Shown here: positions 26,895 through 35,456 of the stretch, in pieces | How the letters are laid out: every line of letters begins with the position of its first letter | Numbering within the stretch: position 1 is the stretch's first letter | Origin: Olsenella_L kribbiana | Lineage (GTDB): Bacteria; Actinomycetota; Coriobacteriia; Coriobacteriales; Atopobiaceae | Direction of reading: 5' to 3' | Assembly: GCF_036408795.1 (NCBI RefSeq) | Contig: NZ_JAZGJP010000005.1 | Location: 62,001 to 126,000 of the forward strand | Length of the DNA: 64,000 nt | Translations under genes and position numbers: made by a program | Notes under the pieces: generated by a model | What the model was told of the DNA's origin: nothing | The model's database searches: none | The model's input: the letters and a program-made list of their open reading frames with translations, nothing else

Positions 26895-27398
26895 CTACTC
26901 CACATTCGAAGAATTCGCAGTCTCTGCGTCAGTCTGAGAAAGGGATGCTGTGCCATCGGTCGAAGAGGCAGCAGCGCTATCAGAGGAGGATGCCGTCGAA
27001 GAGATGACCTCGGGGTCCTCGAGGACCATACCGTAGTTCTGTGTCGCGATGCGCTCGATGCGCGACACGCTCGACAGCGCCGACTTCGACGCCTTGAGGT
27101 CGTTGTAGAGGGCCGTGGCATCGCCGACCTGGCTCTCGAGGGACTCATTTGCCTGGAGGGCTGAGACGGTCGCCGTCGAGATCGCAACACGGGCAAAGCC
27201 GAGCGCGCAGATGGCTGCCGCGACAAGCGCGACGCGGACCAGCTTCACGAGGAACTGGTGCGTGACGCCCTGGCGGACGCGGGCATCGAGCCCGCCGCCT
27301 TCGTATACATCGAAAGAGGGGCTGGCCGAGGCCTCGCGCATGTTCGAGCGCATATCATATCCGTCGAGGCGGACTGCCTCAGAGGACTCATACCTCAT
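26895..27398 (-). CDS. ftsL: FtsL-like division protein
   Basis: A 167-residue bitopic membrane protein, recognised by position between rsmH and ftsI and by architecture rather than strong sequence identity. A transmembrane helix (about LVRVALVAAAICALGFARVAI) is followed by a leucine-zipper-like coiled coil. RIERIATQNYGMV, the typical end of FtsL/DivIC proteins, comes next. The C-terminal ~40 residues are a Ser/Ala-rich tail. ATG 27396-27398 has GAGGGG 9 bases upstream. An earlier ATG at 27426-27428 would add ten residues but lacks a ribosome site. Confidence 0.8.
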   Translation of the reverse strand: MRYESSEAVRLDGYDMRSNMREASASPSFDVYEGGGLDARVRQGVTHQFLVKLVRVALVAAAICALGFARVAISTATVSALQANESLESQVGDATALYNDLKASKSALSSVSRIERIATQNYGMVLEDPEVISSTASSSDSAAASSTDGTASLSQTDAETANSSNVE

Positions 27399-27519
27399 AC
27401 CGAAATACCCCTCATCTGTTGTCTGCATTGGTAGTGCGTTGTGGTTCGTTTATGGTGCGGTGGTGCTGCGTCCTTGGTGCGTTGGGTGCTATGCAGACGG
27501 TCCGGAGGGGCCGTGAGCA

Positions 27520-28497
27520 TCAGGTCTGCGCCTGAGCCTGTGTGACATCGAGCTTGACTGCCACGCGCATCAGAGCGCTGCGCGCCCGTGGGTTCGAGCG
27601 CACTTCCTCTTCGGTCGCGGCCAGGGGCTTTCTGGTCTTGACCTCGATTATCGGCACATGTCCGCACACGCAGACCGGAAGGTCCGGCGGGCAGATGCAC
27701 CCCTGAGAGAGCTCGGAGAACACATGCTTCGTAAGCCGGTCCTCGAGCGAGTGGTACGAGATCACGCAGATCCTGCCGCCTGTATTGGCCCAGCGGATGG
27801 CAGCGCGCAGTCCCCTCTCCAGCACATCCAGCTCGTGGTTCACCTCGATGCGCAGGGCCTGGAAGGTCTTGCGTGCCGGGTGTCCCCCATGGCGGCGGTC
27901 GCGGGCAGGAATGGCTGCCTTCACGATCTCCACGAGCTCGAGCGTCGTCTCGATGGGCGCCTTCTCGCGGGCGCGCACGATGTGGCGCGCGATGGATGCT
28001 GCATGCTTCTCGTCTCCATAGCTGCGGAGAATCCGGGTGAGGTCTGCTTCGTTGTAGGTGTTCACGACCTCTTGTGCGGTTAGAGTGTTGTTCCTCGGAT
28101 CCATCCGCATATCCAGAGGAGCGTCCTCGTGGTACGAGAAGCCCCTGTCGGGTATGTCGAGCTGAGGCGACGAGACCCCGAGGTCGAAGAGGAAGCAGTC
28201 TACGCCGGGCACCTCGGCTTCGACCAGAAGCTGGTCGAGGTCGCCGAAGTTGCCTTTGAGGAACCGATGACGGGCGCTGGGCACCTCGCGGCCGAAGCGT
28301 TCCGCTGCGGCGGCAAGAGCCATATCGTCCTGGTCGATTCCGATCGAGAGGCCGGTAGGAGCAATGCGCTCGGCCAGAGCGACCGAGTGCCCCGCTCCTC
28401 CGAGCGTGCAGTCGCAGACAACCTCTCCAGGCTGGGGGTCCAGGGCCTCCAGCACCTCGGAGAGCATGACGGGATTATGCCGATATTCGACTTTCAA
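27520..28497 (-). CDS. rsmH: 16S rRNA (cytosine-1402-N4)-methyltransferase
   Basis: A 325-residue SAM-dependent enzyme acting on the ribosomal P site. HNPVMLSEVLEAL opens the protein. CDCTLGGAGHS is the SAM-binding loop, FDLGVSSPQLD and RMDPRNNTLTAQEVVN follow, and SYHSLEDRLTKHVF lies near the C-terminus. The start appears to be TTG at 28495-28497, with AAAGGAG 9 bases upstream and a length matching the family. It is the second gene of the dcw operon. Confidence 0.94.
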   Translation of the reverse strand: MKVEYRHNPVMLSEVLEALDPQPGEVVCDCTLGGAGHSVALAERIAPTGLSIGIDQDDMALAAAAERFGREVPSARHRFLKGNFGDLDQLLVEAEVPGVDCFLFDLGVSSPQLDIPDRGFSYHEDAPLDMRMDPRNNTLTAQEVVNTYNEADLTRILRSYGDEKHAASIARHIVRAREKAPIETTLELVEIVKAAIPARDRRHGGHPARKTFQALRIEVNHELDVLERGLRAAIRWANTGGRICVISYHSLEDRLTKHVFSELSQGCICPPDLPVCVCGHVPIIEVKTRKPLAATEEEVRSNPRARSALMRVAVKLDVTQAQAQT

Positions 28498-28517
28498 CGG
28501 GAGCTGCTCCTTTCCGG

Positions 28518-28946
28518 CTAGTCGAACATGAGGTCGTCCAGGTCGTCATCGTCCTCGGCGTTGAGCTCCTCGAAGTGCTGGTAATCCCAGACCTCGAAGT
28601 GGTCGCGGTTGCCGATGACCATGACGTCACGGGAGATGCCGAGCTTCGCAAGCTTCTCTTCGGGAACCTTGCTGAGCGCGACACGGCCGGCGGCATCGAT
28701 GTCCACCGTCACGGTCCTCCTCATGAGCGTTCGCTGAAGCTTGTCCTGCTCCCTGTCCCTCGGATTGAAGCCATCCGGGAAATAGGAGGCGGTCCAGGCC
28801 TCGTGGCCTTCTGGAGTGAAGCCCCAGATTGCGTCCTTGAGAGGAACGAGGCAGACGCGGTCGCCGAACTGACGGCGGAAGTCGGCCGGCAGGGTAAGAC
28901 GCAGCTTGGCATCGAGCTTGAGCTGTTTCTCGCCCGTCAGGTACAT
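28518..28946 (-). CDS. mraZ: Transcriptional regulator MraZ
   Basis: A 142-residue protein with two SpoVT-AbrB-like folds. Key blocks are KLDAKLRLTLPADFR, DAIWGFTPEGHEAW and VDIDAAGRVALSK. MraZ forms ring-shaped oligomers that bind direct repeats and repress its own dcw operon; the matching repeats are visible just upstream. The C-terminal NAEDDDDLDDLMFD tail is acidic. ATG 28944-28946 follows GGAGGTGG. Confidence 0.95.
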   Translation of the reverse strand: MYLTGEKQLKLDAKLRLTLPADFRRQFGDRVCLVPLKDAIWGFTPEGHEAWTASYFPDGFNPRDREQDKLQRTLMRRTVTVDIDAAGRVALSKVPEEKLAKLGISRDVMVIGNRDHFEVWDYQHFEELNAEDDDDLDDLMFD

Positions 28947-28995
28947 CTGCCACCTCCCGACGACTCGGCCTGTCCCCTCTCAAAGCGTGTATCCA

Positions 28996-29025
28996 ACTAT
29001 AACGTCTCGATGCCCCCTTTTCCAA
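28996..29025 (-). promoter_or_regulatory. Promoter of the dcw operon
   Basis: TATAGT (28996-29001) and TTGGAA (29020-29025) on the minus strand, 18 bases apart, lie 50 bases before mraZ. The -35 overlaps the innermost MraZ-box repeats, as expected for autorepression. Confidence 0.6.
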
Positions 29026-29047
29026 CCCTTTGTCCCACTTTCTCCCA
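29023..29047 (-). promoter_or_regulatory. MraZ box
   Basis: On the minus strand TGGGA (29043-29047), TGGGA (29033-29037) and GGTTG (29023-29027) repeat every 10 bases with 5-base spacers, and a weaker GGGGG follows at 29013. Known MraZ operators are TGGGN direct repeats with 5-base spacing, so the site fits and overlaps the promoter. Confidence 0.75.
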
Positions 29048-29065
29048 CCAAACTGCATTTCCGCA

Positions 29066-29101
29066 GATAAAAAGGGGTGCAGGCACACGCGCCTGCACCC
29101 C
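29066..29101 (-). terminator. Terminator of xerD
   Basis: A perfect 11-bp stem (GGGGTGCAGGC/GCCTGCACCCC), 6-base loop, then UUUUUAU on the minus strand. It separates xerD from the dcw operon promoter. Confidence 0.9.
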
Positions 29102-29182
29102 CACAACATCTAGCGGTCTCTTTCTTTTGCCCCCACAAACCCGAAGCTCGAAGGCGTGGTATGGCACCGCCCGGCTCGGCGG

Positions 29183-30109
29183 TCATTTGTCGGAATTGTG
29201 TGGCTGCTCCCGCTCCCTGCGCGCCCGGGGGTGCGCCGAGAGGTATGCCATCCGAAGATGGCTCCTGTCGAGATGGGTATAGAGCTGCGTCGTCTGGATC
29301 GACGAGTGTCCCAGAAGCTCCTGCACGATGCGGATGTCTGCTCCTCCCTGGAGCATGTGCGTCGCAAAGCTGTGGCGGAGGGTATGCGGATGGAGGCCGT
29401 CTATGCCGACGACGCGTCCTGCCCGCTCGACGATTGCAAAGACGGACTGCCGCGAGATCCTGCCGCCGCGGACATTCAGGAAGACCGCAGCGCCGCTTCT
29501 CGAAGAGACGAGCTCTCCCCTCCAGTCGGAGAGGTATTCCGCAAGCGCCTCGTGGGCGCTTCCCATGAGCGGGACGAGCCGCTCCTTGCTTCCCTTGCCG
29601 ATGACACGCACGACCTCGTCCTCGAGCGATACCGCCCCGACATCGAGGCCCGTGAGCTCCGAGACGCGAAGGCCGCACCCATAGAGCACTTCTATGATGG
29701 CACGGTCGCGCTGTCCTGCCGCCGTCTTCGGGAAGGGCTGGTCGAGAAGCGCGAGCGCCTGCCTGACGCTCAGGACATCGGGCAAGCGCTCTGCCTTCTT
29801 CGGAAGCGGCAGTGCTGCTGCAGGAGAGACAGAAGACATCTCTTCCTGGAGCATGAAGCGGTGGAAGCTCTTGATGGCAGAGAGCGCCCGCTCAACTGAA
29901 GACGGGGCATAGCCCTCCTCGGCAAGGTGCTCGAGATGCTCCTCTATGAGAGGGCGGGTCACGTCGTCGGGCTCGGTCACGCCCTTCTCTTCGAGCGCCT
30001 TCACATAGCGCTCGAGGTCCCTTCCATAGGCTTCCACGGTATGAGAAGAGCTACCTCGTTCGAAAGCGAGGTAGCCCATGAATTCCTTCCGTGCAGATGC
30101 AAGATCCAA
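29183..30109 (-). CDS. xerD: Tyrosine recombinase XerD
   Basis: A 308-residue site-specific recombinase, the likely chromosome dimer resolvase acting at dif. The N-terminal SAM-like core-binding domain (~1-100) precedes the catalytic domain. The catalytic domain has GLRVSELTGLD (Arg), VIGKGSKER (Lys), HPHTLRHSFATHML (His-x-x-Arg), LGHSSIQTTQLYTH (His, Tyr). The start is probably TTG at 30107-30109, which preserves the first helix found in XerD proteins. ATG at 30077-30079, with GGAAGG upstream, is the alternative. It lies 7 bases after pyrG. The call of XerD rather than XerC rests on general similarity. Confidence 0.85.
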   Translation of the reverse strand: MDLASARKEFMGYLAFERGSSSHTVEAYGRDLERYVKALEEKGVTEPDDVTRPLIEEHLEHLAEEGYAPSSVERALSAIKSFHRFMLQEEMSSVSPAAALPLPKKAERLPDVLSVRQALALLDQPFPKTAAGQRDRAIIEVLYGCGLRVSELTGLDVGAVSLEDEVVRVIGKGSKERLVPLMGSAHEALAEYLSDWRGELVSSRSGAAVFLNVRGGRISRQSVFAIVERAGRVVGIDGLHPHTLRHSFATHMLQGGADIRIVQELLGHSSIQTTQLYTHLDRSHLRMAYLSAHPRARREREQPHNSDK

Positions 30110-30116
30110 GTGCGCC

Positions 30117-31763
30117 CTACTCCGGCTGGACGCTCTGGCGTGCGCAGCCCTCGTGGTGGGCAATGGAAGCGCGGACAAACTCGCGGAAGAGCGGTGCCGG
30201 CTTCGTTGGGCGGCTCTTGAACTCAGGGTGTGCCTGGCTGGCAACGAACCAGGGGTGCACATCCTCGGGAAGCTCGACCATCTCGACGAGGCGCTCGTCA
30301 GGAGAGAGACCGCAGATTACAAGGCCGGCCTGCGTCAGCTTGTCGCGGAATGCGTTGTTCACCTCATAGCGGTGGCGGTGGCGCTCATAGACGAGCGGCT
30401 CGCCGTAGGCCTCCATGGCAAGCGTGTTCGGCTTGACCTTGCAGGGGTAGGCACCAAGGCGCATCGTGCCGCCCTTCTCGGTGACATCCTCCTGGTCAGG
30501 CATGATATCGATGACCGGATACTCGCAGTCCGGCGAGAACTCGGTGGAGTTGGCGCCCGGCATGCCAGCGACATTGCGGGCGAACTCGGAGACAGCGACC
30601 TGGAGTCCGAGGCAGATGCCGAGATACGGCTTCTTCTCCGTGCGGGCAAGGTGGGCAGAGAGGATCTTGCCCTCGACGCCGCGCTGGCCGAAGCCGCCCG
30701 GCACGAGGATGCCGTCAGCATCGCCGAGCACGTCCTCGACGTTGTCCTCGGTGAGCTCCTCGCCGTCGACGAGCTCGACGTCGAGGTTGCGGCCGAAGTA
30801 GACGCCTGCATGTCCGCAGGCCTCGATGACGGAAAGGTAGGCATCCGGCAGCTGCGTATACTTGCCGACGATGCGAATCTTCGTCTTGTCCGGCTTCTGC
30901 TTCGCTGCATGCATGGCAGACGTGAAGCTGTACCAGGAGCTCATATCGCTCTCGCGCGGGTCGAGGCCGAGCTTCTCGCAGACCTTGAGATCGAAGCCCT
31001 GCTCGGCGAGGTGCGCTGGCACATCGTAGATCGACGGGCAGTCGGAGTTCTCGAACACGCAATCCTCATCGACGTCGCAGAAGTGGGCAATCTTTGCGCG
31101 AATCGGTGCCTCGACCTCATGGTCGGAACGGCAGACGATGAAGTCAGGCTGGATGCCCATGGAGCGCAGCTCCTTCACGGAGTGCTGCGTCGGCTTCGTC
31201 TTCACCTCATGGGCAGCGGCAATATAGGGCACGAGGCTCACGTGGATCACGAGGGTGTTGCCTGGGCCGTCTTCCTTGCGGAACTGGCGGATTGCCTCGA
31301 CGAACGACGAGCTCTCGATATCGCCGATCGTGCCGCCGAGCTCGGTGATAACGACATCGGCTCCCGACTGCTCCTCGATGCGGCGGAAGCGCTCCTTGAT
31401 GGCATTCGTGACGTGCGGGATGACCTGCACGGTGCCGCCGAGGAAATCGCCCCTGCGCTCGCGCTTGATGAGCGAGGAGTAGATTGCGCCGGTCGTGAAA
31501 TTCGAATTGCGGGTCAGGTTCTCATCGATGAAGCGCTCGTAGTGGCCGAGGTCCAGATCGGACTCATACCCGTCCTCGGTCACGAAGACCTCGCCGTGCT
31601 GGAACGGCGACATCGTGCCAGGATCAACGTTGAGGTAGGGATCGGCCTTCTGCATCATCACCTTGTAACCACGGGATTTGAGGAGCCGGCCAAGGGAAGC
31701 TGCCGTGATGCCCTTTCCAAGGGAAGAAACGACGCCGCCCGTAACAAAGATGTGCTTGGTCAT
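30117..31763 (-). CDS. pyrG: CTP synthase
   Basis: A 548-residue enzyme converting UTP to CTP with glutamine as nitrogen donor. The N-terminal synthase domain begins KHIFVTGGVVSSLGKGI and contains QKADPYLNVDPGTMSPFQHGEVFV and ELGGTIGDIES. The C-terminal class I glutaminase domain carries LVPGGFGQRG, the Cys nucleophile in GICLGLQ, and HPEF near the end. ATG 31761-31763 follows GGAAGGG. It is cotranscribed with xerD and sits downstream of recN. Confidence 0.97.
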   Translation of the reverse strand: MTKHIFVTGGVVSSLGKGITAASLGRLLKSRGYKVMMQKADPYLNVDPGTMSPFQHGEVFVTEDGYESDLDLGHYERFIDENLTRNSNFTTGAIYSSLIKRERRGDFLGGTVQVIPHVTNAIKERFRRIEEQSGADVVITELGGTIGDIESSSFVEAIRQFRKEDGPGNTLVIHVSLVPYIAAAHEVKTKPTQHSVKELRSMGIQPDFIVCRSDHEVEAPIRAKIAHFCDVDEDCVFENSDCPSIYDVPAHLAEQGFDLKVCEKLGLDPRESDMSSWYSFTSAMHAAKQKPDKTKIRIVGKYTQLPDAYLSVIEACGHAGVYFGRNLDVELVDGEELTEDNVEDVLGDADGILVPGGFGQRGVEGKILSAHLARTEKKPYLGICLGLQVAVSEFARNVAGMPGANSTEFSPDCEYPVIDIMPDQEDVTEKGGTMRLGAYPCKVKPNTLAMEAYGEPLVYERHRHRYEVNNAFRDKLTQAGLVICGLSPDERLVEMVELPEDVHPWFVASQAHPEFKSRPTKPAPLFREFVRASIAHHEGCARQSVQPE

Positions 31764-31868
31764 GAGGACCCTTCCATACGCGTTGCTTTGCTCTTCGTAC
31801 GGACCTATATAATACCGCGGTTCATTCCGCACGTGAGGCAAGAACCTGTCCGAGAAACGGTTCCTGCA

Positions 31869-33506
31869 TCAATTCCACGAGGCGTGCACGCGCTCGAGCA
31901 TCTCGCGGGCGTGGCTGAGCGAAGCTTCCGACTCGTCGCCCGAAAGCATGCGTGCGATCTCATGCACGCGCGCATCTCCCTCGACCTCGGAGAGCTTCGT
32001 CTCGGGCACGCTTCCTTCCGTCTTCGTGACGACGTAGTGCTTGTCTGCCATGACGGCAACCTGTGCCAGATGCGTGACGACGATGACCTGATGCGTGCGC
32101 GAGAGCTTCTTGAGCACCTCGGCCAACGCATTCGCCGTGGCGCCGCCGACACCGGCATCGACCTCGTCGAAGACGAGCGTATCCGTCTCGTCGGCATCCC
32201 CGAGCACGACCTTTGCCGCCAGCATGACACGGCTGACCTCGCCGCCCGAGGCGATGCGGCGAAGGGGGCGCGATGAGAGCCCGGCACCGGGACGATACAT
32301 GAGCTCTGCATGGTCAGGGCCCTCGAGCGTCCATTGCGAGCGTGGAAGCGGCTCGAGCGAGACCTCGAGCGAGGCTGTGCCCATCTCGAGCTGCCCCATC
32401 TCCTTGGTTATTGCAGCTGCAAGCTCAGGCGCTGCCTTCGCACGTACGGAAGAGAGCTGCCTTGCAGCTTCTGCAAGCTCGGCCTCGGCAGCGGAGAGCG
32501 CCTTCTTCGCCTTGCGTACGCGCTCTCCCCCATCCTGCGCCGCAGAGACGGTCTCTTCTGCCTCCGCCCTCCGTGCCAGCACATGGGCAAGGTCCGGGCC
32601 ATAGGCACGGATGAGCCTCTGATAGGCAGCCTCGCGCTCCTGCAGATGCTCGAGCTCTTCGGGATCGAGCTCGACCGAGTCGGCATAGTCCCTGAGCTCC
32701 GATGCAGCATCCTCAGCCTCGATGAGGGCACTCTCGAGGGCATCAGCCAGCTTTCCGAGCTTCTCGTCGAAGCGCGCTGCCTCCCTCAGCTCGGCGACTG
32801 CCGCAGAAAGCACATCGGAGACGCCATCGTCTCCTGCTACCGCCTCATGTGCCCCTTCGGCAGCACGCATGAGTGCCTCGGCATGCTCTGCCTTCGGCAG
32901 CGCCTCTTCGAGCTCTGCATAGTCTTCCTCGGAAGGTCCGACCTCATCGATGCGCGAGAGCACGAATGCCGCCTCGTCGAGCTTCTCCTCGGAGGCACGG
33001 CTCGCCTCCTCGACACGCCTGAGCTCCCGATGGGCTGCGTCAGATTTCCTGAGTACTTCCTGGTAGGCTTCACGTGCCTCAGCTGCAGGCTCTCCGGCAA
33101 AGGCATCGAGAAGCTGCACATGCGTCGTGACATCGAGAAGCTTCTGGTGCTCATGCTGGCCACAGAGATCGACCGTGCGGCCGAGCGTCTGTGCGAGCTC
33201 CTTCACTGATGCCATATGCCCGTCGATATCGACCTTGCCGCGTCCATCAGCGGTGAGGCGCCTCCGTACGATATGGCCATCCTCTTCCCCATCATCCGTG
33301 AAGAAGCGGCCCTGCACTTCGAGGCCATCTGCGCCTTCCCTGACCGAAGAGGCATCTGCCCTGTCGCCGACAAGAAGCTTCAGGGACGAGAGCAGGGCAG
33401 ACTTGCCCGAGCCAGTCTCGCCGGTAAGCACGGTGAGGCCTTCTGCTGGCTCTATCTCCGCTTCCTTGATGAGGGCAACATTTCTGACCTGAATCTCGTC
33501 AATCAT
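31869..33506 (-). CDS. recN: DNA repair protein RecN
   Basis: A 545-residue SMC-like ATPase used in double-strand break repair. Walker A is GETGSGKSALL (29-39). A long coiled-coil middle follows (~150-370, with LCGQHEHQKLLD at its N-side). The C-terminal ATPase half has SRPLRRIASGGEVSRVMLAAK (signature) and TLVFDEVDAGVGG (Walker B). Its ATG follows the nadK stop directly with no gap, a common nadK-recN pairing. Confidence 0.95.
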   Translation of the reverse strand: MIDEIQVRNVALIKEAEIEPAEGLTVLTGETGSGKSALLSSLKLLVGDRADASSVREGADGLEVQGRFFTDDGEEDGHIVRRRLTADGRGKVDIDGHMASVKELAQTLGRTVDLCGQHEHQKLLDVTTHVQLLDAFAGEPAAEAREAYQEVLRKSDAAHRELRRVEEASRASEEKLDEAAFVLSRIDEVGPSEEDYAELEEALPKAEHAEALMRAAEGAHEAVAGDDGVSDVLSAAVAELREAARFDEKLGKLADALESALIEAEDAASELRDYADSVELDPEELEHLQEREAAYQRLIRAYGPDLAHVLARRAEAEETVSAAQDGGERVRKAKKALSAAEAELAEAARQLSSVRAKAAPELAAAITKEMGQLEMGTASLEVSLEPLPRSQWTLEGPDHAELMYRPGAGLSSRPLRRIASGGEVSRVMLAAKVVLGDADETDTLVFDEVDAGVGGATANALAEVLKKLSRTHQVIVVTHLAQVAVMADKHYVVTKTEGSVPETKLSEVEGDARVHEIARMLSGDESEASLSHAREMLERVHASWN

Positions 33507-34361
33507 CTATTTGGCCACTTTCCCGTAGAAGACGCGCGAAACGGACGAATAGAAGCTCTGCGCATTGTAGTCGAGGAGGATGATGTCGCCCTCCCCGCGC
33601 CTGACACGCATATGCATGGCCCGTCCTCCATGGCCCATGAGGCGGCCATCGGCGAGGACGCTGCGCTCTGCCGGGCGCTCCTCCGACATGTCGATCTCCA
33701 CGACATCTGAAGGCGCTGTCAGGAAGGCGCGGGCCAGGATGGTATGGGGAGCGATCGGCACGCAGACCATGCCCGTGAACTCCGGCGTCACAATAGGGCC
33801 TCCTGCTGCCAGCGCATAGCCGGTCGAGCCCGTCGCCGTAGAGACGATGAAGCCGTCGCCGCGGATCCTGTCGATGTGGTTTCCCGAGACCCCGACATCG
33901 AAGGAGATGACATCGCCGAGACCGCCCCGGGTCACAGCCATATCGTTCAGGGCAAAGCTCTTCTCGGTATAGGTGCTTCCGTCCGGCAGCACATATTCTG
34001 CCTCGATGGCAAGGGTCGCCCGGTGCGAGGAATGGAGCTCGCCTGCAAGCGCCGCCGCGACGGTCGTGCGCATGTCCTTCGGACCGCCGCAGGTAAGGAA
34101 GCCGAGATGCCCATAGGAGAATCCCATGAGCGGAATCTCCCGGTAGCCGACGATACGGGCAGCACGCAGGAGCGTGCCGTCGCCGCCAAGCGAGATCACG
34201 AGGTCCATGCCATCAGCAAGGCCGGGACGCTCTTCCTCGTGGCGCTTCTTGTCGGGGGCAAGCACGGCTTCATGCCCCTCGGCTTCGAGCCAGCCGGAAA
34301 GATTGTGCGCGCCCTGAAGCGCATCGCTGCGTCCATAGTTCGGTACGAGAAGCACCTTCAC
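33507..34361 (-). CDS. nadK: NAD kinase
   Basis: A 284-residue enzyme phosphorylating NAD to NADP. The GGDG motif is at ~59-62 (LGGDGTLLRAAR). FGYGHLGFLT-like GFSYGHLGFLT, ALNDMAV and TATGSTGYALAAGGPIVTP follow, as in the family. GTG at 34359-34361 is chosen because AAGGTG sits 8 bases upstream. An ATG 57 bases earlier lacks a ribosome site and would add an unusual leader. It lies between tlyA and recN, as in many Gram-positives. Confidence 0.93.
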   Translation of the reverse strand: MKVLLVPNYGRSDALQGAHNLSGWLEAEGHEAVLAPDKKRHEEERPGLADGMDLVISLGGDGTLLRAARIVGYREIPLMGFSYGHLGFLTCGGPKDMRTTVAAALAGELHSSHRATLAIEAEYVLPDGSTYTEKSFALNDMAVTRGGLGDVISFDVGVSGNHIDRIRGDGFIVSTATGSTGYALAAGGPIVTPEFTGMVCVPIAPHTILARAFLTAPSDVVEIDMSEERPAERSVLADGRLMGHGGRAMHMRVRRGEGDIILLDYNAQSFYSSVSRVFYGKVAK

Positions 34362-34443
34362 CGTCAGTTCACCTTCGTTCCATCGATTCCGTACGCCCAG
34401 TGTAGCATCAAGCGCCATCTTACAGCACAGACGTACAGATGTT

Positions 34444-35241
34444 CTATGAAGCGATGAAGGTCTCGCCCTCCCTGACAACCTGAGAGAGGTCTGGCACCAG
34501 CCCAGCCTCTCCCCTTCTGCCATACAGCAGGTATTCGTGGTTGCCCTTGGCACCCGTGATCGGGCTTTCGCAGGCACCCTTGATGGCAAGGCCTGCATCC
34601 ACAAAGGCACCGGCCACCTTCATGAGAGCTTCAAGCCTCACTTCAGGATCGTGCACGATGCCGCCTTCGTCCACCTCATCGCGCGCTGCCTCGAACTGCG
34701 GCTTCACGAGCGTCAGGAACGCCCCGTCATCTTTCAGGAGCTCCATGACAGATGGCAGGATGGAGACGACCGAGGTGAACGACACATCGCAGACAGCAAG
34801 ATCGATCGTGCCCATGCGCTCAGGCGTCGGCACATCGACGATATTCGTGCGCTCGAGGAGCTCGACGCTGGGATTGTTCCGGAGCGACCAGTCGAACTGT
34901 GCATAGCCCACATCGACCGAAAGGACGCTTCTTGCCCCGTGGGAGAGAAGGCAGTCCGTAAAGCCTCCCGACGAGCAGCCCACATCGAGGCAGGCAAGGC
35001 CTTCTGGCTTCACATCGAAGGCGTTGAGACCCCGCTCGAGCTTGAGTCCTCCCCTGCTCACGAACGGGATGTGCCCTCTCACATGGAGCTCGATGCCGGG
35101 CTTTACCTGCTCGCCGGCAGATTCCATGCGGCGGTCTGTCGTCGAGACATCTCCTGCCATGACAGAACGCAGGGCCTCGTCCCTTGTTGGGAAGAAGCCC
35201 TGCGCTACAAGTTCCTCATCGAGCCTTCTGCGCCGTGCCAC
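34444..35241 (-). CDS. tlyA: TlyA family rRNA 2'-O-methyltransferase
   Basis: A 265-residue protein with an N-terminal S4 RNA-binding domain (~1-62; RLDEELVAQGFFPTRDEAL). An FtsJ-like methyltransferase domain follows. SRGGLKLERGL, CLDVGCSSGGFTDCLL (SAM loop) and KPQFEA are typical. TlyA methylates 16S and 23S rRNA ribose and affects capreomycin sensitivity in mycobacteria; older annotations call it hemolysin. The start is GTG at 35239-35241, with AAGGAGGG 9 bases upstream that overlaps the xseB stop region. Confidence 0.92.
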   Translation of the reverse strand: MARRRRLDEELVAQGFFPTRDEALRSVMAGDVSTTDRRMESAGEQVKPGIELHVRGHIPFVSRGGLKLERGLNAFDVKPEGLACLDVGCSSGGFTDCLLSHGARSVLSVDVGYAQFDWSLRNNPSVELLERTNIVDVPTPERMGTIDLAVCDVSFTSVVSILPSVMELLKDDGAFLTLVKPQFEAARDEVDEGGIVHDPEVRLEALMKVAGAFVDAGLAIKGACESPITGAKGNHEYLLYGRRGEAGLVPDLSQVVREGETFIAS

Positions 35242-35246
35242 AGGCC

Positions 35247-35456
35247 CTAGCCCTCCTTGGTCTGGGTGCCCGCGTGCTCTGCATCCTGGGCGTCGACCAT
35301 ATCGACTGCCTTGGAGCCAAGAGCGATGGCCTCGTCGAAGAGGTCGAGCGAACGCTCGAGCGACGTATCCTTCTGGCGCACCTGCCCGGCAATCTCATCG
35401 AGCCTGCCCGCAATCTCGTCGAAGGTCTTGTAGGCAGACGTATCGATCTTGGCCAT
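35247..35456 (-). CDS. xseB: Exodeoxyribonuclease VII small subunit
   Basis: A 69-residue helical protein with FDEIAGRLDEIAGQVRQKD and SLERSLDLFDEAIAL, the family core. XseB binds XseA to form the single-strand DNase. Its ATG shares a base with the nusB stop (TAATG). The large-subunit gene xseA, usually adjacent, is not in this window. The last ~18 residues are polar and variable. Confidence 0.88.
   Translation of the reverse strand: MAKIDTSAYKTFDEIAGRLDEIAGQVRQKDTSLERSLDLFDEAIALGSKAVDMVDAQDAEHAGTQTKEG

Noticed and set aside
31764..31868. Pyrimidine-type attenuator upstream of pyrG
   Set aside because: No G-run at a plausible start site and no terminator hairpin in the leader.
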